Origin: Boudabousia tangfeifanii
GTDB taxonomy: Bacteria > Actinomycetota > Actinomycetes > Actinomycetales > Actinomycetaceae
Assembly: GCF_001856685.1 (NCBI RefSeq)
Contig: NZ_CP017812.1
Location: 930,001 to 994,000 of the forward strand
Direction of reading: 5' to 3'
Length of the DNA stretch: 64,000 nt
The notes beneath the pieces are model-generated. The model was not told the origin of the DNA and did not search any database. It saw nothing but the letters and a program-made list of their open reading frames with translations. Positions within the stretch are counted from its first letter, which is position 1. The number at the start of each line of letters is the position of its first letter. The position numbers were made by a program, and so were the translations under genes. Below, in pieces: positions 27,818 through 36,306 of this stretch.

Positions 27818-28315
27818 GTGGCAGTTCGAATTCGTTTGAAGCGGATGGGTAAAATCCGCTCACCTTTCTACCGTGTTGTTGTCGTTGACTCTCGCAAGAA
27901 GCGCGATGGTCGCGTCATCGAAGAGGTTGGCAAGTACAACCCCATGGAAACCCCGTCTTTGATTCAGATTGAATCTGAGCGTGTGCAGTACTGGTTGGGC
28001 GTTGGCGCACAGCCATCCGACCAGGTAAAGCACCTGCTCGACCTCACCGGCGACTGGGCTAAGTTCAAGGGCGCCAAGAACACCGAATCGCGTGTCTTGG
28101 TTAAGGAAGCAGATGCTAAGGCAACTGAAACCGCTAAGGCCATGGAAGAAGCCGCTAAGGACGCTGAAAAGCTAAAGGCTGCACAGGCTGAAGCTAAGGC
28201 TAAGGCAGAAGCCGAAGCTAAGGCAGAAGCTGAAGCTGCTGCTAAGGCTGCGGAAGAAGAAACCGCTGAAGCTGAAGAAGCACCAGCAGCAGAAGAGTCC
28301 ACTGAGGAGGCCTGA
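27818..28315 (+). CDS. rpsP: 30S ribosomal protein S16 with long Ala/Glu/Lys tail
   Basis: The S16 core (residues 1 to about 85) begins [20 protein letters not shown], the canonical N-terminus. GTG 27818 is chosen for that reason; GTG 27806 is in frame 12 bases earlier but would sit on top of the GGAG ribosome-binding site. After about residue 95 there is a 70-residue low-complexity helix-forming tail rich in AEAKA units and ending EESTEEA. Most S16 proteins stop near 80-100 residues; actinobacterial versions often have tails. It is the first gene of the rpsP-khpA pair. Confidence 0.95.
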   Translation: MAVRIRLKRMGKIRSPFYRVVVVDSRKKRDGRVIEEVGKYNPMETPSLIQIESERVQYWLGVGAQPSDQVKHLLDLTGDWAKFKGAKNTESRVLVKEADAKATETAKAMEEAAKDAEKLKAAQAEAKAKAEAEAKAEAEAAAKAAEEETAEAEEAPAAEESTEEA

Positions 28316-28317
28316 TC

Positions 28318-28554
28318 GTGTTAGCAGACGCGCTTGAGCACTTGGTTCGGGGCATCGTTGATGACCCTGATGCGGTTGAAGTAACTCGCAAGAATATTCG
28401 CCGTGGGCAGCTGCTTGAAGTGCGGGTTGCACCCAATGATCTGGGCCGAGTAATCGGTCGAAGCGGACGAGTAGCTAAGGCTCTTCGTACCGTGATTAAT
28501 GGGATTTCAACACGTGGTCCGGTTCGTGTCGATGTGATTGATACGGATCGCTAA
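28318..28554 (+). CDS. khpA: KH-domain RNA-binding protein KhpA
   Basis: A 78-residue single KH-domain protein. The RNA-binding GXXG loop is in GRVIGRSGRVAKALR. The gene follows rpsP by 2 bases, the conserved position in Gram-positive bacteria. It starts with GTG 28318. KhpA proteins bind many RNAs and, where studied, act with KhpB in envelope control. Confidence 0.93.
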   Translation: MLADALEHLVRGIVDDPDAVEVTRKNIRRGQLLEVRVAPNDLGRVIGRSGRVAKALRTVINGISTRGPVRVDVIDTDR

Positions 28555-28564
28555 AAAGCTGATA

Positions 28565-28604
28565 AGAAAAGAGGCTTGGGGAGACCCAAGCCTCTTTTCT
28601 TTAC
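28565..28604 (+). terminator. Terminator after khpA
   Basis: A 16-bp perfect stem (28565-28580 with 28585-28600) with a GAGA loop, its 3' arm ending in TTTTCT followed by TT, lies 10 bases after the khpA stop. Confidence 0.9.
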
Positions 28605-28697
28605 CTGTTTGCTTTTGGCTATCTGACAGACGAATCGCAATCCTGACCATTTAGTTAGTAATAGCCGAATAGCAATGGAATAGTTATAGTTAAAGAG

Positions 28698-29234
28698 ATG
28701 AGTGAAAATATGGAATTAACAGTCGCCGTGATCGGGGCACCGGTGGGGCTAAAAGGCTATGTTCGTCTAGACGTACGTACTGACTCTTTACGTGAACGTT
28801 TTGCCCCAGGAAACCAGTTAAATACGAATCCGGCAAAGCACGGCCCTTTGACGGTCCAAGGGCTAAGAAAACAAGGTGGCAGTATTATCTGCGCTTTTAA
28901 AGAGATCACTGATCGGACGGCTGCGCAAGCTCTTACTGGGGTCGAACTTTTAGCACCGGCACTTTCGGAGTTGGCAGAAGATGAGTTTTATCCTTATGAA
29001 CTCGAGGGACTTTTAGTCAAGGACCTAGCTGGAAATGAACTGGGTACTGTGAACCGCTTAGTTTTCGGATCTGGCCATGATTATTTGGAAGTGACTACAC
29101 CTGAAGGGGAAGACGTCCTCGTCCCATTTGTGAAGGCACTCGTGCCTGAAGTTGACCTCGAGAAGGAAGAAGTAGTAATGGACCCGCCAGGTGGATTATT
29201 CCCTGGCCACGGAACTGCGCTAGAAGCAAGGTGA
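28698..29234 (+). CDS. rimM: Ribosome maturation factor RimM
   Basis: It binds S19 and assists maturation of the 30S head. The N-terminal RimM domain starts LTVAVIGAPVGLKGYVRL; the PRC-barrel domain is seen as EFYPYELEGLLV and later VPFVKALVPEVDLEKEEVV. The length of 178 residues is normal. It has its own upstream region after the khpA terminator and is followed 9 bases later by trmD. Confidence 0.95.
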   Translation: MSENMELTVAVIGAPVGLKGYVRLDVRTDSLRERFAPGNQLNTNPAKHGPLTVQGLRKQGGSIICAFKEITDRTAAQALTGVELLAPALSELAEDEFYPYELEGLLVKDLAGNELGTVNRLVFGSGHDYLEVTTPEGEDVLVPFVKALVPEVDLEKEEVVMDPPGGLFPGHGTALEAR

Positions 29235-29243
29235 ACCGGTTCT

Positions 29244-30593
29244 ATGCGTTTTGACGTAATTACAATTTTCCCTGATTTTTTCGCTCCATTAAAGCTATCT
29301 TTGATTGGAAAAGCTCAAGAAAAGGGCACCTTGGATCTGCATGTTCATGATCTTCGTGACTGGACTGATGATCCTCGGCGAACAGTTGACGATAGCCCTT
29401 ATGGAGGAGGCGCCGGGATGGTTATGCGTCTCGATATTTGGGCTAAAGCTCTCCAAGCTGTAGCCCAAATGTCCAGTAGCGCCATGTCCGACTCGGCGCG
29501 TCCCAGCCAGCTTGATATCCCTAATGGGGCTAGCGAGCAAGGTGGCGAAGATCGTCGCATCCTCATGATTCCTACTCCCTCAGGAAGACGATTAACGCAA
29601 GACTGGGCGCAAGAGTTAGCGGCAGCCAAGCAGTTGGTATTTGCCTGCGGACGATATGAAGGGATCGATTCGCGTTTTGCCACTTATGCTCAGCGTCAGA
29701 GCGATTTCGAGGTTCAAGAGTTTTCACTTGGAGACTATGTACTAAATGGAGGTGAATCGGCCACCATGGTACTGATCGAGGCGGTTGCTCGTTTGGTGCC
29801 AGAAGTGATCGGCAATGAAGCCTCTTTGGTGGAAGAATCTCATGGCAATAATGGGTTGCTAGAGTATTCTGTTTTTACTCGTCCATGGACTTTTGCGGAG
29901 CTAGAACCGCCTGCTTGGCTCAAGAGTGGGGATCACGCTTTGGTTGATTATTGGCGGCATCGTGAAGCTTTGGAACGTACTTGGCTACGGCGTCCCGATT
30001 TGTTGGCGCCTAGCGGCAAAGCCTTTGAAGCATTAACTATTGCTGATGAAGCTTATCTATTAACTTTAGGGTGGCCGGGAAAAACAGGTGACTGGTTTTG
30101 GTTATTGGGCGAGGGCGCTGTAACTAGTGTGGGACGACGAGCAAATATTGATCAGTCTCCCGAAAATCAGTGGGAAGCGGATCTGCTAACTACCCCAGAT
30201 AAGGAAGACTCTGCTATTGCGTTACTGCAAGTTACGCAGGTCGAACCCATGGATGAGGCATCCTGGTCTGTCATTGACAATGATCAGGAGTTTTCCTCGA
30301 TTGCAGACTTGCCTCAGGATAAAACGAAACCAGCGCTAAGCTCTGATGATGAGTTAGCTATTTTGGCCTTGCTTGATAAATTCCGTGCTTCCTATGGTCC
30401 GATGGCTCCAGTTGATACTTCTGCTTTTCTCGCATTGCCCGAAGGAGCAAAGCTTTCTGAGGTAGCACGACATGCCGGACGAGTTAAAGCAGCTAGCGGA
30501 AAACAAGTCCATGCTTGCCTTAAGGCTCTAGACCCCAAACGTACGGGCAGGCTAAAAAATAGGGTAATCTACAAACTTAAGTTTGGGTATTAA
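29244..30593 (+). CDS. trmD: tRNA (guanine-N1-)-methyltransferase TrmD with long C-terminal extension
   Basis: A SPOUT methyltransferase making m1G37. The trefoil-knot SAM-binding region is intact (RILMIPTPSGRRL at 105-117, FACGRYEGID at 133-142, SLGDYVLNGGESA at 161-173), as is the N-terminal RFDVITIFPDFF. Canonical TrmD ends near residue 255. Here about 195 further residues follow with no domain I recognise; this part is Trp-rich at first (WPGKTGDWFWLLGEG), then acidic, and ends in a basic stretch (LDPKRTGRLKNRVIYKLKFG). There is also a Ser/Gln-rich insertion at about 77-104. The frame is intact, so this is a real extension. Confidence 0.93.
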   Translation: MRFDVITIFPDFFAPLKLSLIGKAQEKGTLDLHVHDLRDWTDDPRRTVDDSPYGGGAGMVMRLDIWAKALQAVAQMSSSAMSDSARPSQLDIPNGASEQGGEDRRILMIPTPSGRRLTQDWAQELAAAKQLVFACGRYEGIDSRFATYAQRQSDFEVQEFSLGDYVLNGGESATMVLIEAVARLVPEVIGNEASLVEESHGNNGLLEYSVFTRPWTFAELEPPAWLKSGDHALVDYWRHREALERTWLRRPDLLAPSGKAFEALTIADEAYLLTLGWPGKTGDWFWLLGEGAVTSVGRRANIDQSPENQWEADLLTTPDKEDSAIALLQVTQVEPMDEASWSVIDNDQEFSSIADLPQDKTKPALSSDDELAILALLDKFRASYGPMAPVDTSAFLALPEGAKLSEVARHAGRVKAASGKQVHACLKALDPKRTGRLKNRVIYKLKFGY

Positions 30594-30684
30594 ACCGACC
30601 TTAGTGGCGATTTACACAAAAGTCGCGCTAGCATTGCTCTTAATACTGTGGGAAGATTTTCTATTGTGTAGTGGGCGCTAACCT

Positions 30685-30777
30685 GCCGCAGGGGGCACGC
30701 CAGGAGCTACACATTGGTACCAAATGGTGCAGATAGGCACCCGAAACACACGTTTCCGACCTGCGGCGAGAGGCGTG
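30685..30777 (+). promoter_or_regulatory. Candidate structured leader of rplS (interleaved pairings)
   Basis: GCCGCAGG (30685-30692) is the exact complement of CCTGCGGC (30760-30767), and CACGCC (30696-30701) of GGCGTG (30772-30777). The two pairs interleave, so forming both would make a pseudoknot; GGTGC/GCACC (30726-30730 and 30737-30741) forms a small hairpin inside. The last pairing ends next to the AAGGA ribosome-binding site (30779-30783). This arrangement suggests an autoregulatory ribosomal-protein leader; no known RNA family is claimed. Confidence 0.5.
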
Positions 30778-30788
30778 AAGGAACAAAA

Positions 30789-31145
30789 ATGAAGAAGTTT
30801 GACGCACTAGACGCAGCTCAGCTCCGCGATGAAGTACCTTACTTCCGCGCAGGTGATACCGTCAAAGTCAACGTGAAAGTTGTTGAAGGTAACCGTTCCC
30901 GTATCCAGGTTTTCCAGGGTATCGTCATTGCCCGTCGCGGCTCTGGCGTCAGCGCTACCTTCACCGTCCGCAAGGTTTCCTTCGGTGTTGGCGTTGAGCG
31001 TACTTTCCCAGTACACGCTCCAACCATTGAATCCATCGAGGTTGTAACCCGCGGTAAGGTTCGTCGCGCCAAGTTGTACTACTTGCGTGACCGCCACGGC
31101 AAGGCTGCTAAGGTCAAGGAACGTCGTATCCGCTCCGCTAAGTGA
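30789..31145 (+). CDS. rplS: 50S ribosomal protein L19
   Basis: The 118-residue L19 starts at ATG 30789 ([12 protein letters not shown]), behind AAGGA. The family sequence is clear: [48 protein letters not shown] and [19 protein letters not shown]. An upstream in-frame start 25 codons earlier falls inside the putative leader RNA and is rejected. It has its own terminator. Confidence 0.97.
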   Translation: MKKFDALDAAQLRDEVPYFRAGDTVKVNVKVVEGNRSRIQVFQGIVIARRGSGVSATFTVRKVSFGVGVERTFPVHAPTIESIEVVTRGKVRRAKLYYLRDRHGKAAKVKERRIRSAK

Positions 31146-31165
31146 GTTAGATCGCGAACTTTGCC

Positions 31166-31202
31166 AAAACGTGCCAAAGCTATTGTGCTTTGGCACGTTT
31201 TT
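31166..31202 (+). terminator. Terminator after rplS
   Basis: A 15-bp perfect stem AAAACGTGCCAAAGC/GCTTTGGCACGTTTT with a 6-nt loop ends in a T run, 20 bases after the rplS stop. It separates rplS from lepB. Confidence 0.9.
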
Positions 31203-31257
31203 GCAATTTGATGTCTACAATAGGGGAGTACTGTTTGAGAAAGGGAAGCGACTGGTT

Positions 31258-32004
31258 GTGAGCACTTTAGAATTTTTCCCCGATAATCTGCCCGATCCTG
31301 AGCCTCGTAATCGCCCCGCACACTTGCGGTCGAAGAATGAGGAACGTTCGGTTGGGGGACAAGTTTTTGACTTCTTGCTGATCCTAGTCTTGGTGCTAGT
31401 TACGATTGCGGGAGTTCGTCACTTTGTAGCGCAACGCTTCTATATTCCAACTGGCTCGATGGAGCAAACCATTATGCCTGAGGACTATGTTTTGGCATCA
31501 CGTTTGACCCCAAATACTGTCCCAGTTCGGCGCGGAGATATTGTGGTCTTCCATGATTCCGGGCATTGGTTAGGCGAAGCGAATTCCGACAAAGTTCCCG
31601 TTTGGGAAAAGGGCCTTGTTTGGCTGGGGCTTAAAGGCGATCGCAGTTCTCAACAGTTGATTAAGCGAGTAATTGGCTTGCCTGGCGACCGCGTGTCGTG
31701 TTGTAGCCCTGAAGGTCGCCTAGTAGTTAACGGCATTGCGGTTAAGGAGCCTTATCTTGCTCCCGGTACGCTTCCGTCCGAGGAACCTTTTGATGTTCGT
31801 GTTCCCGAAGGCCGTATTTGGGTAATGGGAGACAATCGCCAAAATAGTGCAGATTCGCGTGCTCACATGGATTTAGACGGTAAGGGTAGCGTTCCCTTAT
31901 CAGACGTTCTAGGACGCGCCGTAGCGATCACTTGGCCCATTAGTCGGATGTCCTTCCTTGAGGATTATTCAGAAGTATTTAGCCAAGTTCCAAACGCTAA
32001 ATGA
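31258..32004 (+). CDS. lepB: Signal peptidase I
   Basis: A membrane serine/lysine protease that cleaves Sec and Tat signal peptides. The N-terminal cytosolic tail is followed by one transmembrane helix at about 36-54 (FDFLLILVLVLVTIAGV). The catalytic Ser is S67 in PTGSMEQTI and the catalytic Lys is K136 in LIKRVIGLPGD; box E is WVMGDNRQNSADSR. The start is taken as GTG 31258 (248 residues); the open frame begins 57 codons earlier, overlapping rplS and its terminator, which argues against an upstream start. The stop overlaps rnhB as ATGA. Confidence 0.93.
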   Translation: MSTLEFFPDNLPDPEPRNRPAHLRSKNEERSVGGQVFDFLLILVLVLVTIAGVRHFVAQRFYIPTGSMEQTIMPEDYVLASRLTPNTVPVRRGDIVVFHDSGHWLGEANSDKVPVWEKGLVWLGLKGDRSSQQLIKRVIGLPGDRVSCCSPEGRLVVNGIAVKEPYLAPGTLPSEEPFDVRVPEGRIWVMGDNRQNSADSRAHMDLDGKGSVPLSDVLGRAVAITWPISRMSFLEDYSEVFSQVPNAK

Positions 32005-32708
32005 CCAAGCAATTTGCTAGTTCCCAGTTTGAGCAGGAGCTATTGCGTGACTTCCAGCTAGTTGGCGGGATGGACGAGGTCGGTCGTGGGGCTTTGGCCG
32101 GTCCGGTAGGGATCGGTCTTTGCGTGATTTCAGCTGCAACAAAACCTGCCCCACCAACCTTGGCTGATTCTAAACTATTAGCAGCTAAAACTCGCGAATC
32201 CTTGGTTTCAGTAGTTGAGGAATGGGCCGAAGGCGCTACTGTCACTTATGGCACCAGCCAAGAGATTGATCAGTTAGGGATTATCGGTGCGCAACGATTG
32301 GCTGGTTGGAGAGCCCTCGAACAGATGCGTAATAAGCAGTTATTACCCTCTGTAGTGATTCTTGATGGCTGTCACGATTGGCTTTCACCGCCACAGGATC
32401 TTTTCGCTAGCATGGAGCTGGAAACTCAATTTCCGGAATTATTTTCGGTCTTTCCGAAAGTGATTATGCGAGTTAAAGCAGACCGTGATTTAACTGTGGT
32501 GGCAGCAGCTTCAGTTTTAGCTAAAGTTAGTCGAGATGCTTTTATGAAAGCTTTGCCTGACCCTGGATATGGGTGGGCCCAAAATGTAGGATATGGGACG
32601 AAAACTCATTTACTCGGTTTGGACGCTTTAGGGCCAAGCGAATATCATCGAATGAGTTGGAAAGTCAACGGACAAAGTCTAGAGACACAAACGAAGGGTA
32701 ATAAATGA
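32001..32708 (+). CDS. rnhB: Ribonuclease HII
   Basis: It cleaves RNA in RNA-DNA hybrids, including single ribonucleotides. The active-site DE is D25/E26 in GMDEVGRGALAGPV; the third Asp lies in VVILDGCHDW and the fourth in VKADRDLTVVAAASVLAKV. The 235 residues are normal. It overlaps lepB by 4 bases and the DUF2469 gene by 4 bases. Confidence 0.95.
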   Translation: MTKQFASSQFEQELLRDFQLVGGMDEVGRGALAGPVGIGLCVISAATKPAPPTLADSKLLAAKTRESLVSVVEEWAEGATVTYGTSQEIDQLGIIGAQRLAGWRALEQMRNKQLLPSVVILDGCHDWLSPPQDLFASMELETQFPELFSVFPKVIMRVKADRDLTVVAAASVLAKVSRDAFMKALPDPGYGWAQNVGYGTKTHLLGLDALGPSEYHRMSWKVNGQSLETQTKGNK

Positions 32709-33007
32709 GCCGCGAAGATCTTGAGCGATACGAAAATGAACACGAGCTCGCTCTTTTCAAAGAGTACCGAGATGTGCTGGCACTTTTTACCTACGTGGTA
32801 GAAACTGACCGTCGTTTTTACCTGGCAAACCATGTCGATGTGCAGGTACAGTCAACTGGCACTGAGGTTTTCTTTGAGGTGACCTTAGCCGATGCATGGG
32901 TCTGGGATATTTATCGTTCTTCCCGTTTCGTCAAGCGAGTACGCGTTATTACATTTAAAGACGTTAACGTAGAAGAGATTGCCAAAAGTGAACTAATGCC
33001 CTCTTAA
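32705..33007 (+). CDS. DUF2469 protein
   Basis: A 100-residue protein of a family confined to actinobacteria, beginning MSREDLERYENEHELALFKE. The function is unknown. It overlaps rnhB by 4 bases (ATGA) in a lepB-rnhB-DUF2469 operon, its usual place. It has no membrane segment; the second half is beta-rich and contains VWDIYRSSRFVKRVRVITFK. Confidence 0.9.
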   Translation: MSREDLERYENEHELALFKEYRDVLALFTYVVETDRRFYLANHVDVQVQSTGTEVFFEVTLADAWVWDIYRSSRFVKRVRVITFKDVNVEEIAKSELMPS

Positions 33008-33074
33008 TCTTCATAACGGGTAGTTTTCCACAGTGGATTTTTCCCCCAACTAGAAAATACCTAAAACTAAACCA

Positions 33075-33109
33075 TCACCTCCTGAAGCGAGAATCGATTC
33101 AGGAGGTGA
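33075..33109 (+). promoter_or_regulatory. Hairpin that sequesters the yraN Shine-Dalgarno sequence
   Basis: TCACCTCCTGAA (33075-33086) is the exact complement of TTCAGGAGGTGA (33098-33109), with an 11-nt loop. The 3' arm contains AGGAGGTGA, a full match to the 16S anti-SD, 6-7 bases before the TTG start of yraN. No T run follows, so it is not a terminator. Confidence 0.75.
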
Positions 33110-33115
33110 CTGCAA

Positions 33116-33496
33116 TTGAAAGCAGATTTATTAGCACAAAGAGTTACGAACCAGGAAGTTGGCAAGATCGGAGAAGATATTGCTTGCCGAGTATTGGCTG
33201 ACAATGGATGGTCGATTATCAGTCGTAATTGGCGTTGCCGTTATGGCGAAATCGATGTGATTGCCGTTAAAGGTCAAGAAATTAGCTTTATTGAAGTAAA
33301 GACCAGACGTGGAAAATCGCATGGTAGTGGGATCCAAGCAATCGACCCACGAAAGCTAAATCGGATCCGGAAACTTGCTCGGCTTTGGCTGCAAAGCAGC
33401 AGCGACTTTTTCACACAAATAAATATCGATGCCCTCGAAGTGCAGCTTCACGATGATCTGAGTTCTAAAGTACGTTATTTTCGTGAGGTAGCCTGA
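33116..33496 (+). CDS. YraN/UPF0102 family endonuclease-like protein
   Basis: A 126-residue PD-(D/E)XK-fold protein. The nuclease-like core is seen as GEDIACRVLADNGW, RYGEIDVIAVKG and ISFIEVKTRRG (D, then E-x-K). The start is TTG 33116, decided by the perfect AGGAGGTGA 6-7 bases before it. The stop overlaps the comM-like gene by 1 base. The yraN-comM-dprA order is conserved in actinobacteria; the biochemical role of YraN is not settled. Confidence 0.9.
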   Translation: MKADLLAQRVTNQEVGKIGEDIACRVLADNGWSIISRNWRCRYGEIDVIAVKGQEISFIEVKTRRGKSHGSGIQAIDPRKLNRIRKLARLWLQSSSDFFTQINIDALEVQLHDDLSSKVRYFREVA

Positions 33497-35067
33497 TGGC
33501 CCGGGTTGTTACTACTAACGCCGTTTCATTACTAGGTGTACATGGTGCTTTAGTAACCGTTGAAGCACATGTGTGTAATGGTTTGCCGACCATCAATCTT
33601 GTCGGACTACCGGATGCATCGCTACGAGAAGCCAAAGACCGAGTTAGAGCTGCGGTATCCTCTTGTGGCTACACTCTAGGTTCTCGAAGAGTAACCGTGA
33701 ACCTCTCTCCAGCGGACTTACCTAAGACTGGTAGTGGATTCGATTTAGCAATTGCGGTTGCCATGCTATGGGCAGAGCAGAATTTTCCAAAAAATGAGTT
33801 AAAAAACTGGGCATTTTTTGGTGAACTAGGATTGGACGGCCAAATTCATCCGGTTAAAGGAACTCTGCCAGTTGTTGCCACTTTGGCGAAATACGGAATA
33901 AAAAAGGTGGCTATAGCGCCGCAATCCATTGCACAGGCTCGACTGATTCCGGGTATTGAAGCTCATGCCTTTAGCCATCTATCAGCCCTGATTAGAACTT
34001 TAGGGGGAGATTGCAGCATAACGCCAGAGAAGAATATGAATACTGCATCCAACTGGCAGGGAAGTAAGAGTTCAACTGAGAGCTATTTTTCCGCCGAAGA
34101 ACTCGATATGACCGAAGTACAAGGCCAGGCGGAAGGAAAGTTCGCTTTAGAAGTAGCAGCTGCTGGTGGTCATCATCTATATTTTGTGGGCTCTCCTGGG
34201 GCGGGAAAAACCATGTTGGCCAAACGTCTGCCAACCATCTTGCCGCCTTTAAATCAGGTCGAATCCTTGGCTGTTTCCGAAATCCATTCATTGGCAGGAA
34301 CATTTGATGCACAAGCTGGTTTGCTTAGAAATCGACCTTTTGTAGCTCCACATCATGGGGCCTCTATGGCGGCAATAGTTGGTGGAGGTACCAATATTGC
34401 CGGTCCTGGGCTTATCTCTTTGGCTCATAAAGGAGTCTTGTTTCTGGACGAAGCCCCAGAGTTTTCACCTAGAGTGCTGGATGCTCTTCGTCAGCCGATC
34501 GAAAATGGTCAGATTGTTTTATCTCGAGCGAAATCTACCATCACTTTGCCCGCACAGTTCCAACTGGTCATGGCGGCAAATCCATGCCCTTGTGGTAACG
34601 CCTTTGCCCTCAATCGGAGTTGTGAGTGCAGCCCATTTACTAGACGAAGATACCTACAACGACTCTCAGGTCCACTTTTAGATCGAATTGATATCCAGAT
34701 GCGAATAACCGCACCGAGTCGAATTGAACGGAGACAAAGGTATCAAGGCGATACCTCGAAAACTATCCAACAACGAGTAATCGCAGCAAGACAGAAAGCC
34801 AAAGTCAGAATCGGTGACGGTCCATGGGAAACAAATTCTCAAGTTACTAGTCGCGTAATCCAAAGTTGGTCTAAGGAACTGGAAGCACCCTGTCTTCGAC
34901 TACTAGATCAGGCTATCGAACGAGGGGTTATTACTATGCGCGGAGCTGATCGGATTCAACGCCTAGCGTGGACCATCGCTGATCTTAAAGGAATGAATAA
35001 GCCTGAAAAAGCAGAAATATTGCAGGCACAAGAATTAAGAAATGGAAGTGTAAAAAATGACTACTAA
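33496..35067 (+). CDS. ComM/YifB-type AAA+ ATPase (Mg-chelatase-like)
   Basis: A 523-residue protein. An N-terminal Lon-like ChlI domain (VTVEAHVCNGLPTINLVGLP) is followed by the AAA+ core with Walker A GSPGAGKTMLAKRL, Walker B GVLFLDEAPEF and the zinc-like cysteines in ANPCPCG and RSCECSP. ComM in other bacteria is a helicase that promotes branch migration during natural transformation. It overlaps yraN by 1 base and dprA by 11 bases. No other competence genes are in this window. Confidence 0.92.
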   Translation: MARVVTTNAVSLLGVHGALVTVEAHVCNGLPTINLVGLPDASLREAKDRVRAAVSSCGYTLGSRRVTVNLSPADLPKTGSGFDLAIAVAMLWAEQNFPKNELKNWAFFGELGLDGQIHPVKGTLPVVATLAKYGIKKVAIAPQSIAQARLIPGIEAHAFSHLSALIRTLGGDCSITPEKNMNTASNWQGSKSSTESYFSAEELDMTEVQGQAEGKFALEVAAAGGHHLYFVGSPGAGKTMLAKRLPTILPPLNQVESLAVSEIHSLAGTFDAQAGLLRNRPFVAPHHGASMAAIVGGGTNIAGPGLISLAHKGVLFLDEAPEFSPRVLDALRQPIENGQIVLSRAKSTITLPAQFQLVMAANPCPCGNAFALNRSCECSPFTRRRYLQRLSGPLLDRIDIQMRITAPSRIERRQRYQGDTSKTIQQRVIAARQKAKVRIGDGPWETNSQVTSRVIQSWSKELEAPCLRLLDQAIERGVITMRGADRIQRLAWTIADLKGMNKPEKAEILQAQELRNGSVKNDY

Positions 35068-36268
35068 ACAAATGCAAACAGTGGCGAACATTGAATCGCC
35101 CAAAGACGCAATGATGATCTGGAGTTATCTGGTCGAACCAGTTGAACCTTTTGCTAAACAACTATTAGCAGTTTTCGATCCTATCAAGGCTTTAGAATGG
35201 TTGGCCCCCGAAAATTCGTTTTCCCAAAAATGGGAACAAGTGCCAATGGAAGTAAAAAACGAACTGATTATTGGGCATCAGCGCCTCCCCATAATGGTAG
35301 AACGTTGGCAAGAACGTTTGAAAGAGTGCAATTTAAATGCAATGAAAGATCGCCTCCGAGAAGTCAATGCAAATTTTCTTGCTCCAAATGATGCAGATTG
35401 GCCGATTGGCTTAAATGATCTTGGCTACGAAGCCCCGATTGGTCTATGGGTAAGGGGAAAACTACCCAAACAACTGCCAATAGCGCTTGTCGGCGCCCGC
35501 GCTTCCTCACTTTATGGTGATAGAGTCGCAAGTGACTTCTCTGCACAGCTTGCTGAAGCTGGAGCCACCATTATCAGCGGTGGAGCTTTCGGGATTGATG
35601 CTGCTGCCCATCGAGGGGCATTAGCTGTTTTAGGGAAAACTGTTGCTTTCATGGCTGGGGGAGTCGACGAGCTTTACCCGCTTGCATTAAGAGAACTACA
35701 TGAAGAAATTATTCGAACTGGCGCGATCGTAAGTGAATACCCACCATTCGCTAGACCTGCCCGATGGCGTTTCCTACACAGAAATCGGTTAATCGCTGCT
35801 GCTAGTCGCTGTACGGTGGTGGTTGAAGCGGGAAATCGCTCAGGTGCCCTTGCTACCGCAAGAAGGGCACAGGAAATCGGTCGCCCGGTTGGTAGCGTGC
35901 CTGGTGCGATAAATGCTCCAACTTCACAGGGGACAAATCAACTCTTACGTAATGGGGCAACCTGTGTAACTAGTCCTGAACAAATTATTGCCCTTTGTCG
36001 TCCAATCGAAACTAAAGGCGAGGATTTTAATGTCGAAGTTATTCCTGGGATAGATACTGCTTTACCAGGTGAACTATCAGCAGTAGCAAGAAGGGTCTGG
36101 GATTCCTTACCAAAACGAAGCAACGCCAAAATCGCTCGTTTAGCGAATGCGGCAGGATTAAGCCAGAGTGAAGTCAAACCAATCTTAACCGAGCTGCAAT
36201 TGCAAGGATACGTAGTGCAAACCGGACCTCAAGAGTATAAGCGGGGCATACGTGTGCCTGAAGGATAA
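35057..36268 (+). CDS. dprA: DNA-processing protein DprA
   Basis: It loads RecA on single-stranded DNA during uptake or recombination. The Rossmann core is intact: ALVGARASSLYGDRVASDF, ISGGAFGIDAAAHRGAL, FMAGGVDELYPL, EYPPFARPARWRFLHRNRLI and VVEAGNRSGALATARRA. A C-terminal winged-helix (RLANAAGLSQSEVKPIL) follows. At 403 residues it is typical for actinobacteria. It overlaps comM by 11 bases, so the three genes are translationally linked. Confidence 0.94.
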   Translation: MTTKQMQTVANIESPKDAMMIWSYLVEPVEPFAKQLLAVFDPIKALEWLAPENSFSQKWEQVPMEVKNELIIGHQRLPIMVERWQERLKECNLNAMKDRLREVNANFLAPNDADWPIGLNDLGYEAPIGLWVRGKLPKQLPIALVGARASSLYGDRVASDFSAQLAEAGATIISGGAFGIDAAAHRGALAVLGKTVAFMAGGVDELYPLALRELHEEIIRTGAIVSEYPPFARPARWRFLHRNRLIAAASRCTVVVEAGNRSGALATARRAQEIGRPVGSVPGAINAPTSQGTNQLLRNGATCVTSPEQIIALCRPIETKGEDFNVEVIPGIDTALPGELSAVARRVWDSLPKRSNAKIARLANAAGLSQSEVKPILTELQLQGYVVQTGPQEYKRGIRVPEG

Positions 36269-36306
36269 CTAAAATTTTAGGCTAAACTCCTCTTAGGAGG
36301 AACAGA

